Source of the DNA: Sulfitobacter aestuariivivens
GTDB taxonomy: Bacteria > Pseudomonadota > Alphaproteobacteria > Rhodobacterales > Rhodobacteraceae
NCBI RefSeq assembly: GCF_014763045.1
Contig: NZ_JACTAG010000002.1
Location: 1,240,001-1,304,000, forward strand
Reading direction: 5' to 3'
Length of the DNA stretch: 64,000 bases
Below are positions 63,836 to 64,000 of this stretch, piece by piece. The position numbers were made by a program, and so were the translations under genes. The notes under the pieces were generated by a model that was given only the letters and a program-made list of their open reading frames with translations, had not been told where the DNA came from and did no database searches. Position 1 is the first letter of the stretch; the number at the start of each line of letters is the position of its first letter.

Positions 63836-63878
63836 TTTTTGTTTTCCTTGTTCTTTTTGGGGCACATTGGCCCATTGA

Positions 63879-64000
63879 TTATTGCACGATCACGTCAGTG
63901 AATTCGAAAGTGCGCACGTCGACCAGCCCCAGATCGGAGATCCGAAGCTCGGGGATCACCACGAGGGCCAGAAGTGAGTGCTGCATGTAGGCGTTGTTGA
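63879..64000 (-). CDS. ade: Adenine deaminase, 3' end only
   Basis: The last 40 codons before the window edge read 'HSLLALVVIPELRISDLGLVDV' and 'FEFTDVIVQ' to a TAA at 63879. This is the C terminus of the Ade family (adenine to hypoxanthine). The 5' end is outside the window. The gene is 43 bp upstream of amn, matching a shared purine-salvage operon. Confidence 0.75.
   Translation of the reverse strand, partial: NNAYMQHSLLALVVIPELRISDLGLVDVRTFEFTDVIVQ

Noticed and set aside
1..64000. CRISPR array, phage structural genes or a toxin-antitoxin pair
   Set aside because: No regularly spaced repeats of CRISPR size, no cas genes, no phage head/tail motifs, and no short toxin-antitoxin-like pairs were seen.

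Overview
The window is a piece of chromosome from an alphaproteobacterium, almost certainly a marine Rhodobacteraceae (Roseobacter-group) species. Protein sequences throughout have that character: a DmdA-like remnant, an NDUFA9-like protein next to uppP, GFA-family proteins, a Hint-domain protein, and a GlxA-type regulator. GC content is moderately high and gene packing is dense. No rRNA, CRISPR array or replication origin was seen. One tRNA gene, tRNA-Leu(CAG), is present.

Region 1 (1-20.8 kb) reads as a low-oxygen / energy-stress island. It holds a FixK/FNR-like regulator without the FNR iron-sulfur cysteines, an OmpR-type response regulator, and a hybrid histidine kinase whose PAS domain carries the FixL haem histidine and the FixL regulatory arginine. 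It also holds a membrane protease with CBS domains, a VIT1/CCC1-like transporter, a Na+/Ca2+-type antiporter, a Ca2+-type P-type ATPase, a phasin, an ABC/HlyD/PHA-synthase operon, a flavodoxin-like protein, a second Crp/Fnr regulator with a DUF2892 protein, a DksA-like protein, a lipoprotein cytochrome c and a Na+/H+ exchanger broken by one stop codon. Eight TTGAT-N4-ATCAA-like boxes sit before these genes, three of them perfect. Several have a -10-like hexamer centred 31 bp from the box centre, the geometry of class II FNR activation. None was found by eye outside this region.

Region 2 (20.8-25.1 kb) is a Mla-type lipid transport operon: STAS-MlaE fusion, MlaF, MlaD-like MCE protein and an auxiliary lipoprotein. 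Region 3 (25.1-41.4 kb) is a decayed genomic island. It begins with gene wreckage (Rieske oxygenase, transketolase, DmdA-like and HIRAN fragments) around one intact Spy/CpxP-like gene, then a dead IS110 and a truncated IS3 element. A nine-gene surface-polysaccharide cluster follows (GT2, GT-C, FkbM and other methyltransferases, GT4 enzymes, Wzx-like flippase), mostly overlapping end to start. It closes with another truncated IS3 element, a dead tyrosine integrase and tRNA-Leu.

Region 4 (41.5-64 kb) is ordinary core genome: NDUFA9-like protein and uppP, gltD and gltB with two GFA proteins and a secreted protein between them, a Hint protein, mtgA, a GST, queG, a hydantoinase-family protein, msrA/msrB, a glutathione peroxidase, a methyltransferase, a GlxA regulator, a DMT transporter, cytochrome c, HU, AMP nucleosidase and the 3' end of adenine deaminase. 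The least ordinary points here are a four-copy 11-bp tandem repeat after gltD and the ATGA-coupled genes leading into gltB.
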